NCBI RefSeq assembly: GCF_036898095.1
Contig: NC_090768.1
Span: 49,963,115-50,027,114, forward strand
Length of the DNA stretch: 64,000 bases
Origin: Palaemon carinicauda
Lineage: Eukaryota; Arthropoda; Malacostraca; Decapoda; Palaemonidae
Reading direction: 5' to 3'
The notes under the pieces were generated by a model that made no database searches, was not told where the DNA came from, and saw only the letters and a program-made list of their open reading frames with translations. The translations under genes were made by a program, and so were the position numbers. Below are positions 35,197-46,500 of the stretch, piece after piece; position 1 is the first letter of the stretch; each line of letters begins with the position of its first letter.

Positions 35197-35640
35197 AAAT
35201 CCTCTGGATCTTGCGAGTTTTCGATAGACTGAAGGCAGTCAGACGTAGAGCTTGGAGGTTTAGATGGTTTCTTGCCAAGTGAGGTTGTTTGAAAAGATCT
35301 GTTCTCAATGGGAGGCTTTTTGGGATGTCCACCATCCATTCCAGTACCTCTGTGAACCACCGTCTTGACGGCCAGAAAGGAGCCACTAAAGTCAATCTGG
35401 TTCCCTCGTGAGACATGAACTTTTGTAACACCTTGTACAGCACTTTGAATGGTGGGAAAGCGTACATGTCTATGTCACGAGCTGTTTGACGCTCGGGGTC
35501 GCATTGTGCTTGATGGTTAACGTCGCGTCTCGATAGACACTCGACGTCACGTCTTGTTGGACGCTCGACGTCACGTCCTGCAGAACGTCGTGTTCTGCTG
35601 GAAGCTCGACGTCCTGTTAGGTGGACGTTTGACTTCACGT
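35180..35640 (-). pseudogene. Gag repeats fused to RNase H C-terminus (DIRS-c)
   Basis: The first ~50 residues are Arg/Asp-rich tandem repeats (RRDVERPT type), the Gag repeat of this family. They switch abruptly to DIDMYAFPPFKVLYKVL, the conserved tail after RNase H, and LQALRLTAFSLSK. The frame ends inside the YR start. The junction marks a deletion of everything from mid-gag to RNase H in one parental copy. Confidence 0.78.
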
Positions 35641-36179
35641 CTGTTTGGTCGACTCCTTGGGTTAAAAATGGCTAAAATATGACATTTAACTAGGGAGTTG
35701 TAAAGACGTTTGTCATCAAGAAAATCTCAACTAATAGCCTCACTACGCTTGGTGTCCAGATGTGAAGTTACCTGACACTCAGGGCCCAGGCCTGCTACTC
35801 TCTTGTTGCTCGCAGGGCGATAAACTAGCATGAGTGAAGAAAGTTTCTGTTGCAAATATAGCAACATAATAAAAAATAGGGTCAAACTGTTGTGGTACCG
35901 GAGACGTCACGACTACCACCAGCGTCCAGAAAACGATAACCAGTTTGACGGTGGAGAAGAAGCATGAACCGATGTCATGCTGGGCTCAGACAACTGTCCT
36001 GCAACTGGGTGAGTTGGACGTTATTGACAGTTGCCGACATCCTAAAAGGATGTTAGGGAAGAGAGTTTTCTTCGGTAGAAAGAAAAAACGCTCAGGACTA
36101 CTCCAAAAACTACAACCAGAAGCTTGCGGTGTCATGATAGGACGCTGATTAACCGTGTCTACCTTCCTCTTCAGAGATC

Positions 36180-36450
36180 TGGAAGTTGAAGCCAGCCACG
36201 TCTGAGTGCTGCGTTATCCAAAGATGACAAAAAAACTTTAACCTCACCATTCCTATGATGAAGGTGAGCGTCCTGGGAAGCGTTAAAAGGTATGCTCGAG
36301 CAGGTGTCTGCTCGGGAGCTAAAGCGTTTCGTTTCCTTTGTCGTTCAACATTCCTCCTCCGAGGGAATAGGGAGCTGGAAGAAGTTAAAAATCGACATTC
36401 CTTGGAAGAGGTCTAAGGATTAGAAAAACGACAGGTCCTAACAGACGCAC
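36180..36450 (-). repeat. Second copy of the DIRS-c gag start region
   Basis: Homologous, same orientation, to 38480-38785 (blocks AACGACAGGTCC, GCACCCTC, GAAGAGGTCTAAGG, GAGGGCGAGC-like). It follows directly on the truncated RT reading frame, which runs into the GASVRTCR gag peptide. Confidence 0.75.
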
Positions 36451-36880
36451 CCTCTATTTGAGGGGTGGTGCTTAGACCGAAACAAAGAGCCCAAAAGACT
36501 GGACAACTTTCTCCTATACACGAACCTTCAGGTATTGCTTGAAGTTCAGCTTGATGAGGATGTGGAAGCAAGCATCCTGGAGATCTAAAGAGACCATCCA
36601 GTGGACCTTTCTTACTGCTGTAAGGACTGATTTCGATCCAGTGGACCTTTCTTACTGCTGTAAGGACTGATTTCGATGTCTCCATGGAGAACTTTGTCTT
36701 CTGAATGAAGATGTTGAAAGCAGTGACATCCAATACCGGACAATAGCCTCCCTCTCCAAAAAGAGACATTTGATGTTGCATAGCCTGTCTCTTAGGCTCC
36801 TCTCTGTATTTGGCAGAGAGGTCTATCGGAGTAACTAATAAAGGTGGTTTCACTAGGAAAACAGATTTCGCATCCATCAT
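36413..36880 (-). pseudogene. DIRS-c RT N-terminal half
   Basis: Reads through VLDVTAFNIFIQKTKF, METSKSVLTAVRK, then after a frameshift to FWALCFGLSTTPQ of the RT palm, and stops short of the YxDD motif. A perfect 40-bp tandem duplication at about 36598-36677 causes the internal frameshift. The last residues belong to a gag start, showing the chimeric junction. Confidence 0.8.
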
Positions 36881-38785
36881 TTAGTGAAAGCACGGACCAA
36901 AGGTCTGCTCCTCTCCTCTCCCAGGCTCGCTAGAAATAGATAAGTCTGGCTCCTACTGTTGTCTGTGCGGTTCAGAGAAAAAGTATGAAGAAACTTTCTT
37001 GCTGATTTAGACACCAAAACTTGTGTCTTTGACCAACTCTTGAGGGAGAAGAGAGGAAGAAAAAAGGGGGGTGGTGCAAAGTAATCCTGCTTCATTGATA
37101 AGGAAGCTAGCTTCATAGGTATTAACGCCTCATTGCATCTAGACTACCATCATCCTCAAGTTCTATTAGATGATCGAGAATTTTTCTACGCACAACGAAT
37201 TCTCACAAAGCCGGTTGTACTGCGACATTGTTGCTCAGGGTTTTGATGGAGGATCAGACTCAAGACCCCAAAAGACCTAGTCCACAAGCACAGCGCAAAA
37301 AAGGGACACTTCCTTCTCTCACAAAAGCACTAATCCACTTCCTGCTGCTCCAGCTGAACGTGCTGCTGCAACAATATCTGCAGTTAGGCTCTTCATGCTG
37401 CATTGAGGACGCGCTAATGCACTGCCCTACCAGCACAATCTTAGCAAACAGAGACTCCTTCGACGCGTTCCTTATCGAAAACTCCGAAGGCGGGAAGAGG
37501 AGAAGCAAGCACAAAATAAATTGGAAACTTCAGAAAAAACTCCGAGTTTCTTAAATTCAACTGAAGGGAGAAGGATCTTGGGAACTTCTAAGAGAATTCC
37601 ACTAAAAGATAAATAGGGAAAAGAGGTCGTCAATCCTATCCTCCTAAAAGTCTCTAACCGAGGTAGAGATGTCTTGTTTCCTAGGAGTCAACTCCTTAAG
37701 GTCCTGAAATCTAGCCTCAATGCTTTTAGAGGTTTAATTTTCTCTCTCCAACAGACACCAAGAGTTAGGTCAAGCGGGCCTTGGTCTGAGAAAAATAAAA
37801 TCTTTCCAGTAAATATCTATTTCTGTATCTTTTAATATAGCGCCTGATGTAACAATGTTCTAACGCTAGACGATCATGGTCATTACAATTGGAACTAAGA
37901 CGTTCGTGATCTTGACAGTAGACGCCAAGTCCAACTGCTGGACTCTTGACGCCATGCAAGTGTTGACGCTCGGTGTGACCTCCAACTGCTACACACTCGA
38001 CGTCAAGTACAACTGTCAGAAGCTTGCCGCCAAGGAACTGCACGACACTCGGCATCACGTCTAATTGCCTAACATTCGACGTCTAGTCCAACTGTTGGAA
38101 GCTAGACGCCATGCAACTGCTTGGCGATCAGCGTCACGTGACTCGGAACAATGTCGTTCCCGATTCAAGACGCTAGCAATCTAGACGCTCGGAGCTATGC
38201 TTGACACGCGGCGTCACGTCCAACTGCTTGAAGCTCGACGACACGTAACTGCTTGACGTTTGGCGTCACGTCTAACTGCTTGACACTCGACGTCAAGCCC
38301 AACTGCTGGAAGCTTGACGCCATGCAACTGCTTAACGCTCGGCGCCAAGTGATTTTCAGAACAATGACGCTCGCGATTCAGACGCCCGGAACTATGCCGA
38401 TCGCGTCTAGAACGGTCGATCATCGAACAAGAGAAAACAAGAAGTTGCACTTAGTTACAAACATCATGTAAAACTCTTATAGCAGCATTAGTAGCTAGCC
38501 TTGCTGGACGCTTGATGTCCAAAGTTCTACGTTCGGTGTTAGAAAAAAACTTTTACCTCGCCTTACCTATGGCGAGGGCGAGCATTCTGGGAATCGTCAA
38601 CAGAAAACGCTCGAGGGGACTTCTGCTCGAGTCTTACAAGACGCTCGGCGCCAGGCTACGCCTCTCGGTTCCTTTAGCCGATCGACATTACTTCTCCCAT
38701 GGGTCAGGGAGCTTGAAAGAGGTCTAAGGCTAGGATAACGACAGGTCCGAACAGAAGCACCCTCCACTGTATTGAATAAATTCAC
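36881..38785 (-). pseudogene. DIRS-c Gag region with GACG-type repeats
   Basis: The Gag start is near 38785 (EGASVRTCR). The region 37860-38440 is a degenerate tandem repeat with unit ~25-30 bp rich in GACGCTCGGCGTCACGTC and CAACTGCTTGAAGCTCGACG. Downstream fragments (37514-37260 and 37116-36877) read as Gag core in several frames. Many frameshifts. Confidence 0.6.
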
Positions 38786-39074
38786 TGCACTAATATAGCA
38801 CTAAAAACTTTAGTCATACTCTAGCTTACGTCATACGACTGTGACGTCATAGATTAGGCAGGGTGTTTTTACCTACAGCCATTATGGTTTCATTAGTTTA
38901 AAGTAGGTTGAAAAAAAAAACTTCTAATCCTACCTTTTAAGCTATAACATAGCGATCAAATACCAAACAAAACAAAATAAGTGAATGCCAAAATCCGTAT
39001 TTAGGAGTACATCACCAATATACTGCTAAAATCCAGGTTAATCACGAGTGAATTCCAAACAATGTTGCCAGCAA

Positions 39075-39205
39075 TGGCGGCAGGGAAGATGTGGTAATGT
39101 ATGGAATGGTTTGGCCTATCTCCGGTAAGGGCGCTAGTGTACACCTGGCAACTCTATCTGCGATTACCGAGTTTTTAGAATTTCTGCCGGACGTCAGGGA
39201 CTAAA
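39075..39205. repeat. DIRS-c right ITR
   Basis: Reverse complement of 33550-33665. Shared blocks are GGAATGGTTTGGCCTATCTC, GGGCGCTAGTGTACACCTGG and ATCTGCGATTACCG. Confidence 0.85.
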
Positions 39206-39849
39206 GCTATTGTTATATAACCAGAGGGTAAGTTTAAATGTTTAAAAAAACATAGTTCAACCAAACTATTTATTCCAATCTATAGCTTATACAGGACTGA
39301 TTTTGGGGGTTTTTCTTGTGTAGAGAAAATAATTAAATCTAAGGTAATGCTGATTCCAATAAATTAGCTCGTACGAGACTGGTTTGGAGGTTTGTTCTTA
39401 CATGGAGAAAATAATGCAATCATAAAAAGGTTACAATTGACAAGACATATGTTGATAAAAAAAAAGATTTAAGTGATTTGAGATCAATACATGCCATCAC
39501 TTTTTCACACATTCACATGAAATATGTTCATTTGTTAATGTTTTACGCAACGTGAGCATTAGTTAAATAGCCATATTCAAGACAAGAGTATTGGAAAACT
39601 TAATTCCTTCTGAGGTACCAAGTTATAAATTCTCGATTTAAATAAGTCTATGATTCAATGAAATATTTTACCCTAGGGTATGAAAATCATGCAAAAGCTC
39701 TGGATTAGCTTTTAGAGAATTTGGGCCATTCTGGCCTAAAGTCACCCAACAGCCAGGCAAAAATGAGGGGGAACACTGCGGTTGCTTTAGGAAGCGTCAA
39801 GAAAATAGCAAACTGACAATATTGAAAAACTTATCGCAATGACTAACTA

Positions 39850-40180
39850 GAGGGACACTCAATAAGAGTGCCGACCTCCGGTGTGGCAGCTTAGTTCCCA
39901 ACCTTGACCTTAACATGTATTAATTGGCGTGGATTTTCATACACTTAAATATGAACCAGGTTTGAAGTCTGTGACAACGATGTCCAAAGTTATGGCTGAT
40001 TACATGAATTGGACATTTTACTTGGCCGTGACCTGACCATTCAAAATTAAATAATTTCCAGCTCTTTACATAACAATCCTGCAAGTTCTATTATTCTTCG
40101 ATTAAAATTGTGATCAGGAAGCTGTTCACAAACAAACAAGGGCAAAAACAAACACCTTTCAACTTCACTGGCAGAGATAA
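39850..40180 (+). repeat. Dispersed SINE-like repeat, copy 2
   Basis: Partner of 30295-30670, same orientation. It is more diverged, with a deletion in the GACCTTTGACC segment. Confidence 0.75.
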
Positions 40181-40359
40181 ATATCACAAGAATAATATAC
40201 TGTAATTAGGTACACATTTTTGTGTATCTTTCCCTAATCTTCTAACTATGCTGTGTAATACAGAACAGCACTTCTCACAAGTAACTCGACCTTGATATAG
40301 TAGGACTCAATCCAGGCTTGATAGCTATAACATTTTCTGGAACATTTCCCATATACACC

Positions 40360-40362
<3 letters not shown>

Positions 40363-40419
<57 letters not shown>
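40363..40419. repeat. poly-A tract (57 nt)
   Basis: Uninterrupted A run. Confidence 0.95.
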
Positions 40420-40424
<5 letters not shown>

Positions 40425-40871
40425 GGGTACATGGCAGCTTTCAAAACCTATAGTACTTAGCATACATAACTACCATCAACTTATAGCCAAAGGAAACTAA
40501 CTAGTACTTAAGCAATGTGCTGTAGTAATACTGTATCATAAAAAGGATACAAGGCTATACATTACTGTATCATGAAACAATGGGTACAAAATCAACCAAC
40601 AGAATTTTACAATGGCTCCACTACTGTAGCCTACAGTGTGTGACTGTAACAGCAGCATGACAAGTTATAAGGTACAAATCATTCAACCAGACTAATTTTG
40701 GCTCATCCATAGTTGCATATTAGTAATTAACAATGGAAACTACAAGAAGGTTGTTTAATGAAAGTGATAAGTTTCTCAAGAGCTACATCAATAATTTACC
40801 TCAGTAACTGTTCGCCTAATATTCACATGGCAGTAGATTGATACCGGGCAGCGAGCGTAAGTTTAATCCGT

Positions 40872-40984
40872 TTACTGGGGAGGATACTGCTGTGGCTGGG
40901 CACCATAGTGGGTTGGGCTTCCCTTGCTAACGTTCTGGTGTGCATGCATCTCTCCGGATGATACAGGAACTGACACCAGATACC
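40872..40984 (-). CDS. Candidate coding exon of a host gene, minus strand
   Basis: On the minus strand an acceptor TTGGTTCTTTTAAG precedes a GC-richer segment with one clean frame of 36 codons, then TAA. The peptide starts YLVSVPVSSGEMHAHQN and ends THYGAQPQQYPPQ. Its Pro/Gln/Tyr-rich end and normal residue mix look like a genuine protein C-terminus, unlike the surrounding chance frames. A GTAAAC at the stop could instead be a weak donor that joins the candidate exon at 23096. I do not recognise the protein. Confidence 0.4.
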
Positions 40985-41469
40985 CTTAAAAGAACCAAGT
41001 TATGGCTAAACTCATGAAAAACAGACAGACTATGACTAAATTAATTTGTTACAAGGTTAACTTTTTACCATGTAAGAAAATTTTAAAATGTAGGCATTAA
41101 ATGGTTCAATAAAACATGTAGTGAACCTAATGGTTAATCTTGATTCTTGCAATGTCAAACAAGCAGTTATGCCACTTTTAAATAGATATAAAATTAGCAT
41201 GACACCCTTATTAAACCTATTTCTGAAATAACTTACAAAGACAAAGAAGGGTACAGATTCAGGTAGTGTTATTATATACTATGAAAAGTTATCCTTACAT
41301 ATTGAATACAATTTGATAAGTTGTTTTAAATTTTACATGATTACAGTACTTTGAACTACACTTGAAAAAAACCCCGTAATTTCAATCTGAAAATCTAAGG
41401 AAAATGTACTGTTCTCTGCCGTATTTCAGTAAAATACAGTTGACCAGAATTGTTACCTCACTTTTTTAT

Positions 41470-41830
41470 TATCTTTTACGGATTGGTGACTGTAATACAT
41501 ACATATACCAAGGCACTTCCCCTATCTTTGGGGGGTAGCCGACATCAAACAAATGAAACAAAAAAGGGGACCTCTCCTCTCTACGTTCCTCCCAGCCTGA
41601 CAAGGGACTCAAGCGAGTTCGGCTGGTACTGCTAGGGTGCCAGAGCCCACCCTCCCCCGTTATCCACCACAGATAAAGTTTCTTAATGCTGAATCTCCTA
41701 CCGCTGCTACCTCCGCGGTCATCCAAGGCACCGGAGGAAGCAGCAGGGCCTACCGGAACTGCGTCACAGTCGCTCGCCATTCATTCCTACTTCTAGCATG
41801 CTCTCTAGCCTCTCTCACATCTATCCTATC
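41470..41830 (+). repeat. Interspersed repeat, left part (split by the MULE)
   Basis: A GC-richer non-coding segment (CCAAGGCACTTCCCC, GGGGTAGCCGACATCAAAC, CATCCAAGGCACCGGAGG, CGTCACAGTCGCTCGCCATT) that appears to belong to an interspersed decapod-type family. It breaks at ATCCTATC and seems to resume at 58320 (ATCCTATCACCCAGAGC), so it is the insertion target of the MULE. Family membership rests on general recognition, not a search. Confidence 0.6.
41823..41830. repeat. MULE target site duplication, left
   Basis: ATCCTATC, identical to 58320-58327. An 8-bp duplication lies within the usual 8-10 bp range of Mutator-like elements. Confidence 0.8.
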
Positions 41831-42342
41831 GGTACCCGGAAAGTTTGTGTACTGGAAATTTTGCCCACGGACAGTTTGCCTACAGTTTCTTTATATGAAG
41901 CTTACAATTAATGTTAAAACTTTGATTAACTGGACTTTTCTTTTGTCATTTACATGTTGAAACGGCTATATATATATCTTTCTATTGTTCTTACGCTTGT
42001 CAAAAGTTTACCAGTTTTTTGCCTTCGCTGCCTTGACTACCCTACCTTCTCAATTATTCATCAGTTGTCTGTCGTCACTGCCAAGTTGGGTATATTTGAA
42101 ACTCCAACAAAAACAGCGGTCAGTCTAGCAGGTCTTCAATACCCTACCTTCTTTCCTACGAGGGAAGTGTGTGTTGTGTGGGATTATTCCACAAAGCTTT
42201 TATTTTAAAGAGTTAAAAAAATGTACCTTGTTCACAGATATTTACTATTTGTTGTAACTATCTGAAAATATCACTGAAAAATCGTTTTGTATGATAAGTT
42301 GATATATTTTCTTTCTTTTCTCTTTATTTCTTTTTTTTATAG

Positions 42343-42803
42343 ATGCCCATCGAAATGGAGTTTGTCAGGAATTCAAGAGGAGGCAGAAAACTACTCCACG
42401 AAGGTCATGCGTATGTAATCAACAGAACAAGTAGAACCTACACATACTGGCGATGTGAGAAGAGAAAACAGTGCAATGCGTCCTTGCAGACGAAAAGACA
42501 TAATAGAAGGACTTGTCACATAACATAGCCATCCCCCCAGGCACAGCCAGACTTATTGCCATAAAAACTGTTGATTCAATTAAGAAAAGAGCGAGTTCGT
42601 CGGACGAGTGCACGTCATCTGTTATACAAAAAGAAAACTACGCATTTTTCTCTGGATGCTGCAGGAGCCCTACCTAATAAAGAGGCTCTTTTACGAATGG
42701 TGTGACGACAAAGTAGTGCTCCAGATGGGAATATAATTACCGAAGAACTCAAAGGAACGACGAGAGGAGAACCTTTTTTGGCACACGAAGACGAGAATCT
42801 TGA
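42343..42803 (+). pseudogene. MULE transposase N-terminal part (FLYWCH zinc finger)
   Basis: Preceded by a pyrimidine tract and TATAG acceptor, so an upstream intron is likely. Residues ~6-50 form a FLYWCH-type finger: NSRGGRKLL, HAYVINR, TYWRCEKRKQCNASLQTK. This domain binds DNA in MULE transposases. After a frameshift near 42525 the frame continues with the linker (LPNKEALLRMV, an in-frame stop, GEPFLAHED). The block is then cut by DIRS-d at 42804. Confidence 0.78.
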
Positions 42804-43057
42804 AAATGACAAATTCGAAGATAATTTGTATTTTTCCTAACCATACAAACCTTAGCTATTTACAAAGGGTTATTACTTTTAGCGTAGCTGAAATGGCGAG
42901 CCATTAGAATTTAACGAGGGTGTATTACCCCCGCGCTAGTTAGCGGGGGGGTAGGGGAGTGGTAGCTAGCTACCCCTCCTCCCCCTCACACACAGGTGAA
43001 TACTCACTTTCACTTAGAGGTAGGACTTGTCTTGGGGGACAGGGCTGGCGGGCAAAT

Positions 43058-43165
43058 ATGTGTAAATAGCTAAGGTTTGTATGGTTAGGAAAAATACAAA
43101 TTATCTTCGAATTTGTCATTTGTTCCGTAACCGAAATACAAACCACGCTATTTACAAAGGGTGAC
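43058..43165. repeat. DIRS-d ICR
   Basis: The left half is the exact reverse complement of 42804-42850. The right half is the reverse complement of 50545-50591. The halves meet at CATTTGTTCC. Confidence 0.9.
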
Positions 43166-43638
43166 TTATCCCTTAGGAAGGGTGGAAAGTCCCCAGCCAT
43201 ACTGGCTTTGGCTTTACCCGGGGACTCAGAATCCGAGTGAGTCGCACTCGAGAAAAGGAGTCCCTGCACCTCACAAGTTCCTTGCACCGCAAGGAACCAT
43301 GTGGCCTATGTAAGCTTGTGTGTGAAGGAAGAAGTGTGACCCGTCTTAGGCAGTTGACCTGGAGTTCCAGAAGGAACTCTGGGTTAAGACGTTCCCAATA
43401 CCACCTCGTCAGGGTATGGGGGACGCGACAGTATTGACTCAATACTCGGAACACAAGGAAGCATGGTTTACCTGCAGAGGTTCGAGGTCAGCTATGCAGA
43501 GACCAGGATGCTGCTTCCCCGTAGAGGGGATGATGAAGAAAGAAGTAAGGGCCAGACATACTTCTTTCGTTCATGCAGACTAAAACCTGATAACAATGCC
43601 CTCAACCTTCTGCTACCTGTCCAAAAAGGAGCCTGAGG

Positions 43639-44700
43639 TTAGACCAGCTGTTGTGTAGCCACCACAGAGCGATAGAAAACGTATCGAGACTCCTGTGGGT
43701 CACGCCCTGCAGGAAGCGGGCTGCGAAGGTCATCAGACGCTTCCAGACTCCAGCTTGTAGCACCTGCGTCACAGAGTAGTATTACTCGAAGGCGAGGGAC
43801 GTTGCGATGTATCCAACATCGTGCTGTAGGGCGACGTGACGGGGGAGGGTCTGAAGACAGGTCGAGATGAATGTCCTTGAGTCCGGGCTGAAGAGGTATA
43901 CTGGTGACTCTCCCCCCATGTCCTCCTTGTGTTCCCAAATCGGCTGCAACTGAGGCCAAACTGCAGCTGTTCCCAGCGCTAACCTCTCGATTCCTGTACT
44001 GGCAAGAAAGAGAAGGTCTTGGGACATCAGACACAGAATGGAGACTCAAAATCTTGAATGAATCGGACCGAAGGGTCGGGACCCACAGATTCTGAGTCTA
44101 GCCAACAACTCAGGAGCGAGCCTGAATGTTGCCTTCCCCTCTTCCTTAGAAAGGGGGGGAGTAGTAAGAGACCAAGAAGATTGCTTACACACTGGCCGTG
44201 GCCAGAGTGAGCAGAAGACCCAGGGCGGAATACAATCCGAGGCCTGTCGTAAAAGGGTCTTGAGAAGATCTCTTAAAGGACTAAAAGTCCGAGCCATGCT
44301 CCAAGTTGGAGGTCTTCCTCCGACTAGGGCAGGGACGATCGTAGCTTCGCATGAGCGAGGATAGATCCAGCGGGCAGGAAAAAGTTATTCCTTTAAGCCT
44401 GAAGGTCAGGGAAAGGCTGAGCGACAGGCTTCATTGCCAAGAGCGGAAAGGAGTTTCCTCCCGCCGAAAGGCAATAAGACCGTTATTGCTGGAGAAGAGG
44501 CCTCACGGGAAGAGGTATATCTCCCACGGCACCAACCACCTTAGACTCTTCACTTTGCCTGGGAGACCCCTGTGGATGACTATCGCAGATGACGCGACCT
44601 CCGTACCGCGACTGTAGCGGGTTGTCTCTTCTAGAGGAGGAAGCGTAGTGTCTCCAGGCATGAAGCCGAAGCGACGCCCCGGTTCGGGAGAGATGTCGCA
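43639..44700 (-). pseudogene. DIRS-d tyrosine recombinase, decayed
   Basis: Recognised by similarity to DIRS-b. The C-terminal box reads LQHDVGYIATSLAFE, where the second Arg of HxxR is replaced. An ELLARLRI-type strand region and the SLRLHAW N-terminal block lie in other frames. Many indels. Confidence 0.65.
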
Positions 44701-46500
44701 GTGTGGTTGCTTGAGTAGTCTGCGCCGTGGGAGAAGCTCTCCCGGGAGTTCCGTCAGGGGAAGCAGAGGGTCCAGAAACCGTTCTGCACATAGTCCCAGT
44801 GGAGCTCTCCCATTGAAAGGTTGACAGACAACCTGGTTTTGTTGAGACCCATTGTCCGCAGACAAAAAGGAGGGAAGACGCAGGCGTCGAAGTTGTCCCA
44901 CCATCACCGGAATGCATCTTGCCAGAGTCTCGGGGTCTGAGACTGGGGGGAAAACTAGCGGAAGCTTGAGGTTCCAAGCTGTCGCGATCAGGTCCCCCAG
45001 ACCAGCACTTGCTGGTTACCCAAGGTCAAAGACCCCTAGGTACACTCTCTATGAGGCTCTGCTCGGATAGTCTGAGAGAAACATTCCCCTGCCTGGAATG
45101 AGAGAGCCGATGGTGGAATTGAGAGAATCTCAATCATCCCGATATCTCTACTGCAAGATGTGAAGGTGTGAAAATGCGTCCCCTGCTGGTTAGCATGAAG
45201 TCGACACGCAACGGGGCGACTTGGCAGGAGCGGTAGGATCTGAAGAGGGGCCAGACTAAGGCCCTTAAGCCTGCCTGAATGATGGAGAGGTATCCTTCAG
45301 GTCTTGACCATAGGCCTGGACCGGAACATGCCCCCCCCCCTTTCCTTTGACGAGTCCGAGAACCGCATCAAGAATGTGGGGAAAGGACGAGAATATCCAC
45401 TACCATCAAGAGGCTCCATAGGTCAACACCCATTGTAGGTTTAATAGTTCCGCTGGTCCCATAGGGCCAGGGAGTCCGGTTAAACATTGCCTGAAGCCAC
45501 CGGAACTTGGATCGCCCCACATGGAACTTATCCTGAGGCGACCGTTCGGACTATAAACGGGTCAATGAGGAAAGAAGAACTAGGAAACGTTCCAAGGTAG
45601 GGCTGAAAACTCTGCTTGACTGAGAACAGGTACTGCGACTCTCCTCAGTCTTGCCACGGTGAACCGAAAGGAAGGCTCGGAGGATGTGGTAACAGAATCT
45701 GGCGTCCCCAGGTGGTCACCCATCCAAGTACCGACGTTGCTTAACCTCGCTGGACGGACGAGAAGCGGGGTTTCCAACGTGGTAAGGCGGTTGACTCAAT
45801 ATCATGGCCAGATACTCCAGATGTTGAGGCAGAGGAAGAGAAGGCTCCAAGCAAAATACCATGAGCCCACACTCATGGTCAGCATTCGGAAGCTTTTCCC
45901 GGCGCTGAAGAAGGTCGAAACCCGAGCCTACCGGAGTTGACCAGCCCTCCAAACAGCAGAGGAGGCGGAAGTCTGCACCTGAGCGGCCAAGAGGAAGGCA
46001 GGGAGAGTTCTCTGGGGAAACAAACCTGCTATGCCACGGCGGGATAGCCACACTGCATCATAAGCAGGAATACTTGCAGTTTAGGCTGAATTCGACGAGC
46101 ACCCTGGAAGATGGATGGAATGGAAACTGAAAGTACCCGTCCTTCCGATCCAGGGTTAAAGGAGTCCTGTCGCCTCGTTACCAGTCTGATCGATTCTGCT
46201 GGTCTACGCTGGCCGAAGTTTGTTCGACAAACTTGATCAGGGCTGAGAGGTCGACTATGGACATCCCCTCTCAGATCCTTCCTTACAAGAAAGGATCGAC
46301 TGAGGGGGCCGGGGGTGAAGCCGTCGATGATCCTAAGGAAGACCTTCGCCTAAGGTATGGATCATTCTGCCCAACCGGGCAACTCTGCTGATGCTATGGC
46401 ATAGAGGTTCAGAGACACTGAATTCGCTGACAGAGACGGCAGGCGCGATATCCTTGGCTACTCACAGAGATTGTGCGGGAATGGGCATCGGGAAGTTGTC
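44700..46500 (-). pseudogene. DIRS-d RT/RNase H, decayed and interrupted
   Basis: Fragments in the expected order: a post-RNase H tail near 44900, the LRRVAVPVLSQ and TTSSEPSFRF segment at about 45600-45690, an EYLAMILS block (equivalent to YLGIVLNS of DIRS-a) near 45800-45840, and degraded RT palm to ~46400. A 5S rRNA-like sequence separates the last two blocks. No intact YxDD frame. Confidence 0.6.
45688..45795 (-). pseudogene. 5S rRNA pseudogene inside DIRS-d
   Basis: Read on the minus strand it begins GTCAACCGCCTTACCACGTT and ends near CCAGATTCTGTTAC, following the 5S rRNA consensus end to end: TTCTCGTCCG, a box-A-like GGTTAAGCAACGTCGG, and the internal control segment GTACTTGGATGGGTGACC, then CCTGGGGAC. 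About 9-10 nt of the 5S consensus, just before GTACTTGG, are deleted, and there are scattered substitutions. Full-length ends with an internal deletion suggest an inserted 5S copy rather than a functional gene. Confidence 0.82.

Larger units (their letters stand above)
33544..39250 (-). mobile_element. DIRS-c: chimeric DIRS-like element
   Basis: Same broad family as DIRS-e. The right terminus ends GGGTAAGTTTAAATGTTTAA, the right ITR is 39075-39205, the left ITR is 33550-33665 but lacks its outermost ~60 bp, and the ICR is 33708-33792. Coding order on the minus strand is gag, RT N-terminal half, a second copy of the gag start and repeats, RNase H C-terminus, then YR. The RT palm with its catalytic aspartates is absent at the internal junction. 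The copy is therefore defective except for YR. Confidence 0.85.

Noticed and set aside
41954..42208. 84-codon plus-strand frame near the MULE left end
   Set aside because: No resemblance to MULE proteins and it lies upstream of the predicted intron acceptor. Probably untranslated leader or chance.
45688..45795. Functional 5S rRNA gene
   Set aside because: The deletion of about 9-10 nt just before the GTACTTGG segment, the substitutions, and the location inside a decayed DIRS ORF make a pseudogene more likely.
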